This document shows, in pieces, positions 7,421 through 17,500 of a DNA stretch of 64,000 nucleotides. Below the pieces are notes generated by a model. It ran no database searches, was not told where the DNA came from, and saw only the letters and a list, made by a program, of their open reading frames with translations. A program made the translations under genes and the position numbers. The DNA is from Janibacter melonis (GTDB lineage: Bacteria > Actinomycetota > Actinomycetes > Actinomycetales > Dermatophilaceae): positions 62,001 to 126,000 of the forward strand of contig NZ_JAJBZM010000003.1 of the NCBI RefSeq assembly GCF_020567375.1, written 5' to 3'. How positions within the stretch are numbered: position 1 is the stretch's first letter; each line of letters begins with the position of its first letter.

Positions 7421-8286
7421 GCACCTCGGTCCTCTTCGACGCCCCCGGCCCGAAGGCCCGCCGGCGTCATCTGATCCTCACGATCCTCTCCGCGCTCGTC
7501 CTCGCCGGGCTCGTCTACGTGGCCCTCAGCCGGCTCCAGGAGCGCGGAGAGCTCGAGGCGGCGAAGTGGACGGCGATGTTCACCCGCCAGTCCTGGGAGT
7601 TCTACTTCGTCCCCGGGATCATCAGCACGCTGCGCTCGGCGGCGGTCGCCGTCGTCCTCGCCCTCGTCTTCGGCTTCGTCTTCGGCATGGGGCGGCTCTC
7701 GCAGCACCGGGCCGTGCGATGGGTGAGCGGCATCGTCGTCGAGTTCTTCCGCGGCGTGCCGGTGCTCATCATGATGATCGCCTTCTTCTACTTCCTCGCG
7801 CTGCGCGGGGTCTTCGCACCCGAGACCAACCCCTTCGTCGCCGTCGTCGCGGCGCTGACGCTCTACAACGGCGCCGTCATCGCCGAGCTCGTCCGCTCGG
7901 GCGTCGGCTCGCTGCCCGCCGGCCAGGGCGAGGCGGGGCTGTCCATCGGTCTCACCCCGGGGCAGACGCTGCGCGCGATCCAGCTGCCGCAGGCGATCAC
8001 GGCGATGCTCCCCGCGCTCGTCGGCCAGCTCGTCGTCATCCTCAAGGACAGCGCGCTCGGCGCGATCATCACCTACCCCGAGCTGCTTCGTCAGGCGCGC
8101 AACCTCGCCGCCGGCGGCAACACCCTGCAGCCCCTCGTCGTCGCCGCGCTGATCTTCATCGTCCTCAACTTCTCGCTGACGACCTTCGCGGGCTACCTCG
8201 AGCGCCGGATCAACCGCCGGGGCAAGGTCGCCGGTGGGGCGGCGCCGGTCGACGAGGCGGGGCCGCAGCCAGCCGGCGGCGTGTGA
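7417..8286 (+). CDS. gluD: Glutamate-type ABC transporter permease
   Basis: A 289-residue inner-membrane permease pairing with GluC. It has an extra N-terminal helix (residues about 18-38) before the conserved core. The core includes VEFFRGVPVLIMMIAFFYF and the coupling loop EAGLSIGLTPGQTLRAIQLPQA. The C-terminal 25 residues are basic then Gly/Ala/Pro rich and cytoplasmic. The start ATG overlaps the gluC stop. No terminator hairpin was found straight after it; the next gene begins 139 bp downstream with its own candidate control region. Confidence 0.9.
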   Translation: MSTSVLFDAPGPKARRRHLILTILSALVLAGLVYVALSRLQERGELEAAKWTAMFTRQSWEFYFVPGIISTLRSAAVAVVLALVFGFVFGMGRLSQHRAVRWVSGIVVEFFRGVPVLIMMIAFFYFLALRGVFAPETNPFVAVVAALTLYNGAVIAELVRSGVGSLPAGQGEAGLSIGLTPGQTLRAIQLPQAITAMLPALVGQLVVILKDSALGAIITYPELLRQARNLAAGGNTLQPLVVAALIFIVLNFSLTTFAGYLERRINRRGKVAGGAAPVDEAGPQPAGGV

Positions 8287-8324
8287 CGTCGGGGCTGTGG
8301 TGGGCCTCACCTGAGACGCGGGGT

Positions 8325-8341
8325 TACCGGTACGCGCGGTA
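8325..8341. promoter_or_regulatory. Palindromic GGTA/TACC cluster upstream of fadE1
   Basis: The perfect 8-mer TACCGGTA (8325-8332) is followed by CGGTA (8337-8341) and further GGTA copies near 8346 and 8354. A TACTGT hexamer sits beside them. The cluster may be an operator with a promoter for the acyl-CoA dehydrogenase pair. The regulator is unknown. Confidence 0.3.
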
Positions 8342-8424
8342 GCAGGTACTGTCGGTATCGCCCACCTGGCCGACGTCGCCCTGCGCGACCGGTCGCCGAC
8401 GAGCGTCACGAAGGGGTATGCCGC

Positions 8425-9750
8425 ATGGCCACCACCGAATCCACGTCGCTGGCCGACAAGGGGCAGCGTCTCGGGCTCCGCCTCATCGCCAAGGCGGGCG
8501 GTCTGCCCGGTCTGAAGGACCCGAAGGTCCGGGCGACCGTCGAGCGGTACCTCTACAAGGGCGCGGTGACGAGCTTCCGCGCGCAGACCGCCGCCGGTCG
8601 CGCCTTCGCGAAGAAGAAGGGCTCAGGCCAGGCCGCCCGCACCGCACACGCGCGCCCCCGCCAGATGTTCGACCTCACGCCCACCGAGGACCAGCAGATG
8701 ATCCAGTCGGTGGCGCGCGAGCTCGCCGACGAGGTCGTGCGGCCCGCGGCGAAGCAGGCCGACGCCGAGCGCGCCGTCCCCGCCGAGGTGCGCAGCGCCG
8801 CCGCCGAGGTGGGTCTGCACCTCATCGGCGTGCCGGCCGAGCTCGACGGCATCGCCGAGGAGCGCTCGGCCGTCACCGCCGTGCTCGTCCTCGAAGAGCT
8901 CGCCCGCGGCGACATGGGCATCGCCACCGCGATCATGGCCCCGGCGGCCGTCGCCACCGCGATCGCCAGCTATGGCGACGCCGACCAGCAGGTGACCTAC
9001 CTGCCGGAGCTGACGGGGGAGGACCCGCCGGTCGCCGCGCTCGCGCTCATGGAGCCGCAGCCGCTCTTCGACCCGCTCTCGCCCCGCACCACCGGCCGCA
9101 CCGAGGGCGACGAGGTCGTGCTCGACGGGGTCAAGGCCCTCGTGCCCGGCGCCGACCGGGCCGAGCTCTTCGTCGTCAGCGCGAGCGTCGACGGCCAGGC
9201 CCGGCTCGTCCTCGTCGAGCCCGGTACCCCCGGCGTCGAGGTCGAGGACGACCCGGCGATGGGGCTGCGCGCGGCGCGCACCTCGCGCCTGCACCTCACC
9301 GGCGTGCGCGTCCCCTCGGCCCACCTCCTCGGCACGACGGACGACCACCTCGACGCGGTGCGTCGCGCCCGGCTCGCGTGGTCGGCCGCCGCCGTCGGCA
9401 CCGGCCAGGCCGTGCTCGACCAGGTCTCGCAGTACGTCACCGAGCGCACCGCCTTCGGCGAGCCGATCGGTCACCGCCAGGCCGTCGCCTTCACCGTTGC
9501 CGACATGGCCGTCGAGATCGCCGCCCTGCGCCTCGTCGTGTGGAAGGCCGCCGCTCGCCTCGACCGCGGCGAGGACGCGTCCGCCGAGATCGCCCAGGCC
9601 CGCGCGCTGACGACCCGCCACCTCACCCTCGTCGGGAGCAACGGCGTGCAGATGCTCGGCGGCCACGGCTTCGTCAAGGAGTTCGACAACGAGCGCTGGT
9701 ACCGCGACCTGCGCGGTGCCGGGCTGCTCGAGGGCACCCTGCTCGTCTGA
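8425..9750 (+). CDS. Acyl-CoA dehydrogenase family protein
   Basis: A 441-residue flavoenzyme of the FadE family, which oxidises acyl-CoA thioesters at the alpha-beta bond. An 80-residue N-terminal extension rich in Lys/Arg/Ala precedes the catalytic domain, which begins near FDLTPTEDQQM. The C-terminal domain carries GTGQAVLDQVSQYVTERTAFG and GGHGFVKEFDNERWYRDLR. The probable catalytic base is Glu436 in LLEGT, five residues from the end, so the usual C-terminal tail is missing. It is followed after 64 bp by a second dehydrogenase; the two may work together or on different chain lengths. Confidence 0.88.
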   Translation: MATTESTSLADKGQRLGLRLIAKAGGLPGLKDPKVRATVERYLYKGAVTSFRAQTAAGRAFAKKKGSGQAARTAHARPRQMFDLTPTEDQQMIQSVARELADEVVRPAAKQADAERAVPAEVRSAAAEVGLHLIGVPAELDGIAEERSAVTAVLVLEELARGDMGIATAIMAPAAVATAIASYGDADQQVTYLPELTGEDPPVAALALMEPQPLFDPLSPRTTGRTEGDEVVLDGVKALVPGADRAELFVVSASVDGQARLVLVEPGTPGVEVEDDPAMGLRAARTSRLHLTGVRVPSAHLLGTTDDHLDAVRRARLAWSAAAVGTGQAVLDQVSQYVTERTAFGEPIGHRQAVAFTVADMAVEIAALRLVVWKAAARLDRGEDASAEIAQARALTTRHLTLVGSNGVQMLGGHGFVKEFDNERWYRDLRGAGLLEGTLLV

Positions 9751-9814
9751 GCGGGCCGTTCGTCCCCCCTTCGCTCATCCCCCTTCGTCCCCCGACACGA
9801 CAAGGACTGCCGAC

Positions 9815-11077
9815 ATGATCGACCTCGAGGTCCCGAAGAAGTTCCGCCCGCTCGTCGCCCAGGCCCGCGGCATGGCCGAGGAGGTCTTCTGGCCGATCTC
9901 GCGCAAGTATGACCGCGCGGAGCACGAGTACCCGGCCGAGCTCGACCTCGTCTCGGCCGTCATCGACGGGCTGAGCGACTCGGGCGCCGGCCAGGGCGCC
10001 GGCGCGTCCTCCTCGACCCGGGCGAAGGACGACGGCGCGACCGAGGGCGACGTCGCCGCCGTCGGGTCCGGTCGGCGGGCGAAGGGGGAGCGGGAGAACA
10101 GGAACGGCTCGAATCTCTCCTCGGTGCTCTCGATCCTCGAGACCTGCCGCGGCGACGTCGGGCTCACCCTGTCGATCCCGCGCCAGGGCCTGGGCAACGC
10201 CGCGATCGCGGCCGTCGCCACCGAGGAGCAGAAGGCCCGCTACGCGGGCAAGTGGGCCGCGATGGCGATCACCGAGCCCGAGGTCGGCTCGGACTCCGGG
10301 GCGATCCGCACGACGGCGGTCAAGGACGGCGACGAGTACGTCATCAACGGCGAGAAGATCTACGTCACCGCGGGGGAGCGGGCCGAGCTCGTCGTCGTGT
10401 GGGCGACCCTCGACCGCAGCCTGGGCAAGCAGGCGATCAAGTCCTTCGTCGTGCGCCGTGACAACCCCGGGATGCGGCTCGTGCGGCTCGAGCACAAGCT
10501 CGGCATCCGGGCGAGCGACACCGCCGCCTTCAGCCTCCAGGACTGCCGGGTGCCCGCCGAGGACCTCCTCGGCGACCCGGAGATCCGCATCGAGGGCGGC
10601 TTCGGCGGCGCGATGCAGACCTTCGACAACACCCGGCCGCTCGTCGCCGCGATGGCCCTGGGCCTGACCCGCGCGAGCCTGGACCGCACGACCGAGCTGC
10701 TCGCCGACGCCGGCGTCGTGCCCGACCCGGACCGGCCGGCGGCCACCCAGCCCGCGGCCGCCGCCCGGCTGCTCCAGATGGAGGCCGACTACCAGGCCGC
10801 CTACCTCCTCACCCTTCGTGCGGCCTGGATGGCCGACAACGGCAAGCCCAACTCGATGGAGGCCTCGATGGCCAAGGCGAAGGCCGGGCGCACGTGCGTC
10901 GAGGTCTCCCTCGCCTGCGTCGAGCTCGCGGGCGCGACCGGCTACGCCGAGACCGAGCTGCTCGAGAAGTGGGCGCGCGACAGCAAGATCCTCGACATCT
11001 TCGAGGGCACCCAGCAGATCCAGCTGCTCGTCATCGCCCGCCGGCTGCTCGGCTACTCCAGCCGCGAGCTGAAGTAG
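9815..11077 (+). CDS. Acyl-CoA dehydrogenase family protein
   Basis: A 420-residue FadE-family flavoenzyme. The FAD/substrate region AITEPEVGSDSGAIRTTA and the catalytic segment FEGTQQIQ (Glu397) are clear. Residues about 54-99 form a Gly/Ser/Asp/Arg-rich insertion not typical of the N-terminal helical domain; it includes a GAAGGGG motif copy at 10081. The insertion may be a disordered loop. It probably shares a transcript with the upstream fadE gene and ends at the 11-bp hairpin at 11111. Confidence 0.88.
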   Translation: MIDLEVPKKFRPLVAQARGMAEEVFWPISRKYDRAEHEYPAELDLVSAVIDGLSDSGAGQGAGASSSTRAKDDGATEGDVAAVGSGRRAKGERENRNGSNLSSVLSILETCRGDVGLTLSIPRQGLGNAAIAAVATEEQKARYAGKWAAMAITEPEVGSDSGAIRTTAVKDGDEYVINGEKIYVTAGERAELVVVWATLDRSLGKQAIKSFVVRRDNPGMRLVRLEHKLGIRASDTAAFSLQDCRVPAEDLLGDPEIRIEGGFGGAMQTFDNTRPLVAAMALGLTRASLDRTTELLADAGVVPDPDRPAATQPAAAARLLQMEADYQAAYLLTLRAAWMADNGKPNSMEASMAKAKAGRTCVEVSLACVELAGATGYAETELLEKWARDSKILDIFEGTQQIQLLVIARRLLGYSSRELK

Positions 11078-11110
11078 CCAGCTCCCGGCTGGGCCCGACC
11101 CGGGCACCGC

Positions 11111-11137
11111 GGGCGGCGACGCGGGGCGTCGCCGCCC
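11111..11137 (+). terminator. Terminator after the acyl-CoA dehydrogenase pair
   Basis: A perfect 11-bp stem, GGGCGGCGACG (11111-11121) and CGTCGCCGCCC (11127-11137), closes a 5-nt loop, 33 bp after the stop. Confidence 0.7.
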
Positions 11138-11245
11138 TCGCACGTCCTGACCGAATGCAGACCTTCGGGGTCTTCCCAGCGTGCGGACTCGCCCCCTAGC
11201 CTGACGCCTCTCGGCTCCTTGCCGAGGATCATCGGGAGGACATCC

Positions 11246-13033
11246 ATGCGTCACACGAAGCTCATGGCACTGGTCGGGGCCACCGCCCTCGGTGTCACCG
11301 GCCTGGCGAGCGCCACGACCGCCACCGCCGCAGCACCTGCAGCACCTGTCTCGGCGCCGGCCGTCGCCGCGCAGCCCTCGGGCCCGTCGATGACGAGCGG
11401 CGCCTACGTCGTCCTCGCCGACAAGGGCGCCGACATCGACTCCGTCGTGCGACGGGTCAAGGCCGCCGGCGGCACGGTCACCTCGATCAACCGCCAGATC
11501 GGCATGATCACCGTCGACTCGAGCAACCGCGGCTTCGCCTCGAAGGCCCGCGGCCTGGCCGGCGTCAAGCAGGCCGCTGCCGAGATCTCCGTCGGCCGCT
11601 CGCCGAAGAGCGTCGTCACCAAGGACCAGGTGCTCCGGGAGCACCAGCGCAGCGCGGCCGCGAAGAAGAGCACGCAGCGCTCCGTCGCCGGCTCGAAGAG
11701 CGCGGCCGCGACGAAGGGCGACCCGCTGGACTCCAAGCTGTGGGGCCTGGAGATGGTCGACTCCTTCAAGGCGCGCGCGGTCAACCCGGGCAACCGCCTC
11801 GTGCGCGTCGGCGTCATCGACACCGGTGTCCAGGCCAACCACCCCGACATCGCGGGCAACTTCAGCACCGCCCTGTCGAAGAACTTCACCCGCGACATCC
11901 CCGCGATCGACGGCGACTGCGAGTACGACGGCTGCGTCGACCCCGCGACGGTCGACCACGGCGGTCATGGTACCCACGTCGCCGGCACCATCGCGGCGAA
12001 GGCCAACGGCTTCGGCGTCTCCGGCGTCGCGCCGAACGTCGTCCTTGCCAACGTCCGCGCCGGCCAGGACAGCGGCTACTTCTTCCTCGGGCCGGTGGCC
12101 AACGCCATCACCTGGGCCGCCGACAAGCGGATGGACGTCGTCAACATGTCCTTCTACGTCGACCCGTGGGCCTTCAACTGCCGCGGGGGAGCCCCGGAGG
12201 ACACCCCGGAGCAGGCCGCTCAGCAGGACGTGACGATCGAGACGATGGAGCGGGTCCTCGACTACGCCCACCGCCGCGACGTGACGATGGTCGCCGCGCT
12301 CGGCAACGGGCACGACGACCTGTCGAACCCGCGCAACGACCTCGAGAGCCCGAACTTCCCCGAGGGCGTCTCGCACGAGCGCACCATCGACAACGCCACC
12401 TGCTTCGACCTGCCGACCGAGGGCGCCAACGTCATCGGCACCTCCGCGGTCGGCCCGTCGGGCAAGAAGGCGGACTACTCGAACTGGGCGACCGACCTCA
12501 GCTCGGGCGAGATCGAGGTCTCGGCCCCCGGTGGCTGGTTCCGTGACGGCTTCGGGACCGACACCTTCCGCACGAACGAGAACCTCATCCTCTCGACGGC
12601 CTCGCAGCGCTACCTGCAGGAGCAGGGCCTCGTGAGCAAGTGGGGCTACATCACCCAGGACGGCAAGGACGCCGGGGTCATCAAGCAGTGCTCGACGACG
12701 CCGGTGAGCAAGGGCGCCAACAAGTGCGGCTACTACGAGTACCTCCAGGGCACCTCGATGGCCGCGCCGCACGCCTCCGGCGTCGCCGCGCTCATCGTGA
12801 GCGCACGGGGCTCCGGCAAGGGCATGTGGTTCGGCCACGACTCGCGTGACGTCGCCTACGTGCTCAAGAAGTCGGCTGCCGACCACGCCTGCCCCGAGGG
12901 CGGCGTGCAGGAGTACACCAACGAGGGCCGCGACGCGGAGTTCACCGCGACGTGCGTCAGCAAGCCGGGCTTCAACGGCTTCTACGGCGACGGGATCGTC
13001 AACGCGTACAACGCGGTGACCTTCAACCGCTGA
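11246..13033 (+). CDS. Secreted S8 family serine peptidase (subtilase)
   Basis: A 595-residue exported protease. A signal peptide (about residues 1-30, ending TATAAA) and an inhibitor I9-like propeptide (about 50-120) precede the catalytic domain. The triad is visible as Asp192 in VIDTG, His241 in HGTHVAGTI and Ser504 in GTSMAAPHASG. Between propeptide and catalytic domain lies a Lys/Ser/Ala linker. Four cysteines near 225-310 and others further on suggest disulphides. The ATG at 11246 follows GGGAGGA. The target is unknown. A long-stem terminator follows at 13047. Confidence 0.95.
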   Translation: MRHTKLMALVGATALGVTGLASATTATAAAPAAPVSAPAVAAQPSGPSMTSGAYVVLADKGADIDSVVRRVKAAGGTVTSINRQIGMITVDSSNRGFASKARGLAGVKQAAAEISVGRSPKSVVTKDQVLREHQRSAAAKKSTQRSVAGSKSAAATKGDPLDSKLWGLEMVDSFKARAVNPGNRLVRVGVIDTGVQANHPDIAGNFSTALSKNFTRDIPAIDGDCEYDGCVDPATVDHGGHGTHVAGTIAAKANGFGVSGVAPNVVLANVRAGQDSGYFFLGPVANAITWAADKRMDVVNMSFYVDPWAFNCRGGAPEDTPEQAAQQDVTIETMERVLDYAHRRDVTMVAALGNGHDDLSNPRNDLESPNFPEGVSHERTIDNATCFDLPTEGANVIGTSAVGPSGKKADYSNWATDLSSGEIEVSAPGGWFRDGFGTDTFRTNENLILSTASQRYLQEQGLVSKWGYITQDGKDAGVIKQCSTTPVSKGANKCGYYEYLQGTSMAAPHASGVAALIVSARGSGKGMWFGHDSRDVAYVLKKSAADHACPEGGVQEYTNEGRDAEFTATCVSKPGFNGFYGDGIVNAYNAVTFNR

Positions 13034-13046
13034 CCCGTCAGCACGC

Positions 13047-13086
13047 CGAAGGGGGACCGGTCGCCACGGCGGCCGGTCCCCCTTCG
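13047..13086 (+). terminator. Bidirectional terminator
   Basis: A perfect 14-bp stem, CGAAGGGGGACCGG (13047-13060) and its complement (13073-13086), closes a 12-nt loop between converging genes. It is built on the recurrent GAAGGGGG motif. Confidence 0.85.
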
Positions 13087-13103
13087 TCGTCCCTCCGGGC
13101 GGC

Positions 13104-13853
13104 TCAGCGCAGCTCGTGGTGGGCCTGCACCATCGCCGGGCCGTACCAGGTGAGCAGCCGCCCGGAGACGAGCCGGGTCGGCGTGCGGGTGAAGGCCTCG
13201 GGGCCGTCCTGCGCGGTGAAGACGTACGGCTCGTCGGGCAGCCACACCTCGTCGACGCCGTCGGCGTCGACCTGCGTGATCTCGACGGCCGGGTAGCGCG
13301 CGGTGCCGTGGGCGAAGGGGTTGTCGTGCCCCATCCTCCGCAGCAGGTCGGTCGTGTAGGTGCGGGGGCCGACGACCATCCACGGGTCGCGCCAGATCGG
13401 CACGGCCACGCGGTCGCGGACCGGGGGCGGCGGGCCGCCCCACAGCTCGTCGGCCTCGTCGAGCCAGGTCGGCGCGCCGAGGGCGAGCGGGCCGGTGAGC
13501 AGCCGCCGCATCGAGGCCAGGGCCTGCGGCACGGTCTCGATGTCGGTGACCCACACCGCGACCCCGCTCTCGCGCAGCCGGCGCACGTCGAGCTCGCGGT
13601 TCTCCTCCTTGTTCGCGACGACGAGGTCGGGGGAGAGGGCCCGGACGGCGGCGAGGTCGGGGTTCTTCGTCCCCCTCACGCGGGTGACGTCGAGGTCCGT
13701 CGGGTGCGTGCACCAGTCGGTCGCGCCGACGAGCAGGCCCGGCGCGGTCGCGGCGACGGCCTCGGTGAGGCTGGGGACGAGGGAGACGACCCGGGCCGGT
13801 GCGTCGGGCAGGTCGAGGACCGTGCCGAGGTCGTCGGTCAGCGAGCGGGTCAT
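13104..13853 (-). CDS. Helical-backbone metal-receptor (BtuF/FepB-like) protein
   Basis: A 249-residue protein with the periplasmic-binding fold used for cobalamin and iron chelates. RVVSLVPSLTEAV near the start and LSPDLVVANKEENR followed by VTDIETVP match BtuF-like receptors. It has no signal peptide or lipobox from the ATG at 13853, so it may be cytoplasmic or have lost export; no transporter genes adjoin it. It is the third gene of a minus-strand unit after two DUF202 genes, 10 bp downstream of the second. The ligand is unproven. Confidence 0.75.
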   Translation of the reverse strand: MTRSLTDDLGTVLDLPDAPARVVSLVPSLTEAVAATAPGLLVGATDWCTHPTDLDVTRVRGTKNPDLAAVRALSPDLVVANKEENRELDVRRLRESGVAVWVTDIETVPQALASMRRLLTGPLALGAPTWLDEADELWGGPPPPVRDRVAVPIWRDPWMVVGPRTYTTDLLRRMGHDNPFAHGTARYPAVEITQVDADGVDEVWLPDEPYVFTAQDGPEAFTRTPTRLVSGRLLTWYGPAMVQAHHELR

Positions 13854-13863
13854 CGCGGCGAGG

Positions 13864-14190
13864 CTACCGGCTGAGCAGCGCGACGAGCTCGGTGACGCCG
13901 ACGGCGAGGACGGCGAGCGCGAGCAGCGCCGGGGCGCGGCCGTCCCGGCGCCGGCTCGGCTCCTCGTGCGGGGCGAGGTAGCGCCGACGGCCGAGGACGA
14001 AGGCGGCCAGGGCCATGACGAGGCTCGCGGTCATGACGACGACGGCGAGGGGTCCGAGGTCGACGAGCGCGAGGCGTCCGACGACGGCGGCTCCGGTGGC
14101 CGCCGCCAGGGCGGTGCGCTGCCAGGCCAGCGCGGTGCGCTCCGGCTGCGCCCCGGGGGTGGGCGGGCTGGTCGCCGCGTCGGTGCTCAC
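13864..14190 (-). CDS. DUF202 family membrane protein
   Basis: A 108-residue protein with a DUF202 core: ERTALAWQRTALAAATGA, then three hydrophobic helices with an RRR basic loop near residue 68. Such proteins (YidH-like) are small integral membrane proteins of unknown role. The GTG at 14190 lies 10 bp after the stop of the upstream DUF202 gene. The tandem arrangement of two different DUF202 proteins is common in actinobacteria and suggests a heteromeric complex. Confidence 0.8.
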   Translation of the reverse strand: MSTDAATSPPTPGAQPERTALAWQRTALAAATGAAVVGRLALVDLGPLAVVVMTASLVMALAAFVLGRRRYLAPHEEPSRRRDGRAPALLALAVLAVGVTELVALLSR

Positions 14191-14200
14191 CGCTCGCCGC

Positions 14201-14566
14201 TCACAGCCCGACGAGGACGAGCAGGACGACGGCGGTGAGCAGGAGCAAGCCGGCGACCCCGCCGGCCGCCACGCCGAGACCGGGCAGCGGCTCACGGCGG
14301 CGCATGGCGCGCTCGGCCGCCGCCCAGCGCAGCCAGGCGAGCACCGGTGCGAGGACGCCGAGGACGAGCAGGACGACCGCGGCCACCCGCGTCTCGTTCT
14401 CGCCGAGCGAGAGGTCGAGGACGTCGATGGCGACACCGGCGGCGAGGAGCGCGAGGCCGGTGCGCAGCCACGCGAGGAAGGTCCGCTCGTTGGCGAGGGA
14501 GAAGCGGTAGTCCGGCTCGTCCCCTTCGCCGTAGACCCGGGCCGGCCACCTCTCGCGCGCGCTCAC
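14201..14566 (-). CDS. DUF202 (YidH-like) family membrane protein
   Basis: A 121-residue integral membrane protein. The family signature FSLANERTFLAWLRTGLALL is clear, followed by two more hydrophobic segments ending in a Leu/Val-rich helix. The GTG at 14566 lies 6 nt downstream of TACGGT (14578-14573 on the minus strand), fitting a leaderless start, so it likely heads the three-gene unit with the second DUF202 gene and the metal-receptor gene. Confidence 0.82.
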   Translation of the reverse strand: MSARERWPARVYGEGDEPDYRFSLANERTFLAWLRTGLALLAAGVAIDVLDLSLGENETRVAAVVLLVLGVLAPVLAWLRWAAAERAMRRREPLPGLGVAAGGVAGLLLLTAVVLLVLVGL

Positions 14567-14595
14567 CCGCTCACCGTACTGACGACCCCGCCGGC

Positions 14596-17500
14596 TCAGA
14601 CGTTGCGCCGGTACTGGCCGCCGACCTCGAAGAAGGCGTCGGTGACCTGCTGCAGGGTGCACACGCGGGCGGCGTCCATGAGGACGGCGAAGGCGTTCTC
14701 GGTGCCGGCCGCGGCCGCCTTGAGCCGGTCGATCGCCTCGGTCGCCTCGTCGCGGTGAGCCTCCTGGTAGGCGCGCACGCGCCGCAGCTGGGACTCCTTC
14801 TCCTCCTCGGTCGCCCGGGCCAGCTCGACCTCGACGGGCACCTCGTCGTCACCGCGCTCGGCGAGGAAGGTGTTGACCCCGACGATCGGGAGGCTCCCGT
14901 CGTGCTTGCGGTGCTCGTAGAGCATCGACTCGTCCTGGATCCGACCGCGCTGGTAGCCGGTCTCCATCGCGCCGAGCACGCCGCCGCGCTCGTTGATCCG
15001 GTCGAACTCGGCGAGCACGGCCTCCTCGACGAGATCCGTGAGCTCGTCGATCACGTAGGAGCCCTGGAGCGGGTTCTCGTTCATCGACAGGCCCCACTCG
15101 CGGCTGATGATGAGCTGGATCGCGAGCGCCCGGCGCACCGACTCGGGCGAAGGGGTGGTCACCGCCTCGTCGTAGGCGTTCGTGTGCAGGGAGTTCGCGT
15201 TGTCGTAGAGGGCGTTGAGCGCCTGCAGGGTCGTGCGGATGTCGTTGAAGTCCATCTCCTGCGCGTGCAGGCTCCGCCCGCTCGTCTGGATGTGGTACTT
15301 CAGCTTCTGGCTGCGCTCGTTGGCGCCGTAGCGCTCGCGCATCGTCACCGCCCAGATCCGCCGGGCGACCCGGCCGAGGACGGCGTACTCGGGGTCCATG
15401 CCGGAGGAGAAGAAGAAGGACAGATTCGGCGCGAAGTCGTCGATGTCCATCCCGCGCGCGAGGTAGGCCTCGACGTAGGTGAAGCCGTTGGCCAGGGTGA
15501 AGGCGAGCTGGCTGATGGGGTTCGCCCCGGCCTCGGCGATGTGGTACCCGGAGATCGAGACCGAGTAGAAGTTGCGCACCCCCTGCTCGATGAACCACTC
15601 CTGGATGTCGGCCATCATCCGCAGCGAGAACTCGGTGGAGAAGAGGCAGGTGTTCTGCCCCTGGTCCTCCTTGAGGATGTCGGCCTGGACCGTGCCGCGC
15701 ACCTGCTGCAGCGCGCTCGTGCGCACCTCATCGGCCTCGGCGCCGGTGGGCTCACGGCCCTCGCGGGCGCGGAAGGCCTCGAGCTGCTGGTCGATCGCGG
15801 TGTTGAGGAAGAAGGCGAGGACCGTCGGTGCGGGGCCGTTGATCGTCATCGACACGGAGGTCGTCGGGTCGACGAGGTCGAAGCCGTCGTAGAGCTGCTT
15901 CATGTCCTCGAGCGTCGCGACGGAGACGCCCGACGTGCCGACCTTGCCGTAGATGTCGGGGCGCTCGTCGGGGTCCCGGCCGTAGAGGGTCACCGAGTCG
16001 AAGGCGGTCGACAGCCGGGTCGCGCTCTGGCCCTGGGAGAGCAGCTTGAAGCGTCGGTTCGTGCGGAAGGGGTCGCCCTCGCCGGCGAACATCCGGGCGG
16101 GGTCCTCCCCTTCGCGCTTGAAGGGGAAGACGCCCGCCGTGTACGGGAAGACGCCCGGCAGCCCCTCGCTGCGCAGGAAGGTGACGAGGTCGCCGTGGTC
16201 GGTGTGCCGGGGCAGGGCGACCCGGCTGATCCGGTTGCCCGACAGGCTCTCGCGGGTGAGGCGGGTGCGGATCTCGCGGTCGCGGATGCGCACGACCTGC
16301 TCGTCGCCCGAGTAGGACTCGACGACGGCGGGCCAGCCCTGCACGAGCTCGGTGACCTCGGCGGGCAGGTCGGCGCGGGCCTGCTCGAGCAGCCGGCGCA
16401 CGTCGTCGGCGCCCTGCCCCTCGGGCAGCTCTTGCGCGACCGCGCTGATCCGCTGCACGCGACGGGCCGCGGCGGCCAGGCGCCGCGTCTCCTCGTGCCA
16501 GCCGCGCACGGTGGCGGTGATCTCGGCGAGGTAGCGCACGCGCTCGGGCGGCACGACCTGGCCGATCCGCGTGGAGTGGCGCGTGTCGACGCGGGGGAGG
16601 GTGCCCTCGGTGACGGGCAGCCCGTGCTCGGCGAGCGCGTCGCGCAGGTGCTGGTAGAGCGCGGTGACGCCGTCGTCGTTGAAGGTCGCGGCGCTCGTGC
16701 CGAAGACCGGCATGTCGTGCGGCTGGGCACCGAAGGCCTCGCGGTTGCGCACGAGCTGGCGGCCCACGTCGCGCATCGCGTCGGCGGCGCCGCGGCGCTC
16801 GTACTTGTTGATCGCGACGGTGTCGGCGAAGTCGAGCATGTCGATCTTCTCGAGCTGGCTGGCCGCGCCGAACTCCGGCGTCATGACGTACATCGAGTGG
16901 TCGACGAAGGGGACGATCGCCGCGTCGCCCTGGCCGATGCCGGGGGTCTCGACGAGGACGAGGTCGTGGCCGGAGGCCTTGGCGATGTCGATGACCGCGC
17001 TGAGGTGCTCGGGGATCTCGTGCGCCCCACGGGTGGCCAGGCTGCGGAAGAGGACGGGGCTGGCGCCGTCGTCGCCGATCGAGTTCATCCGGATGCGGTC
17101 GCCGAGCAGGGCGCCGCCGCCCTTGCGGCGGGTGGGGTCGACGGCGATGACCGCGACCCGCAGCTTGTCCTCCTGGTCGACGCGGAAGCGGCGCACGAGC
17201 TCGTCGGTGAGCGAGGACTTGCCCGAGCCGCCGGTGCCGGTGAGCCCGAGGACCGGGGCGGCGTGCTGGGCAGCCGCCTCGCGGATGCGGGCGAGGAAGG
17301 TCTCGTCGAGGCGTCCCCCTTCGGCTCCGGTGATCGCCCGGGCGACGGCCGCCCGGTCGCCGGCGAGGACGGCGTCGACGTCGGCCGGCCCCTGCTCCCA
17401 CAGGTCGACGTCGCACGTCTCGATGAGGGTGTTGATCATGCCCGGCAGGCCGAGGCGCTGGCCGTCCTCGGGCGAGAAGATGCGCACGCCCGCGTCGCGC

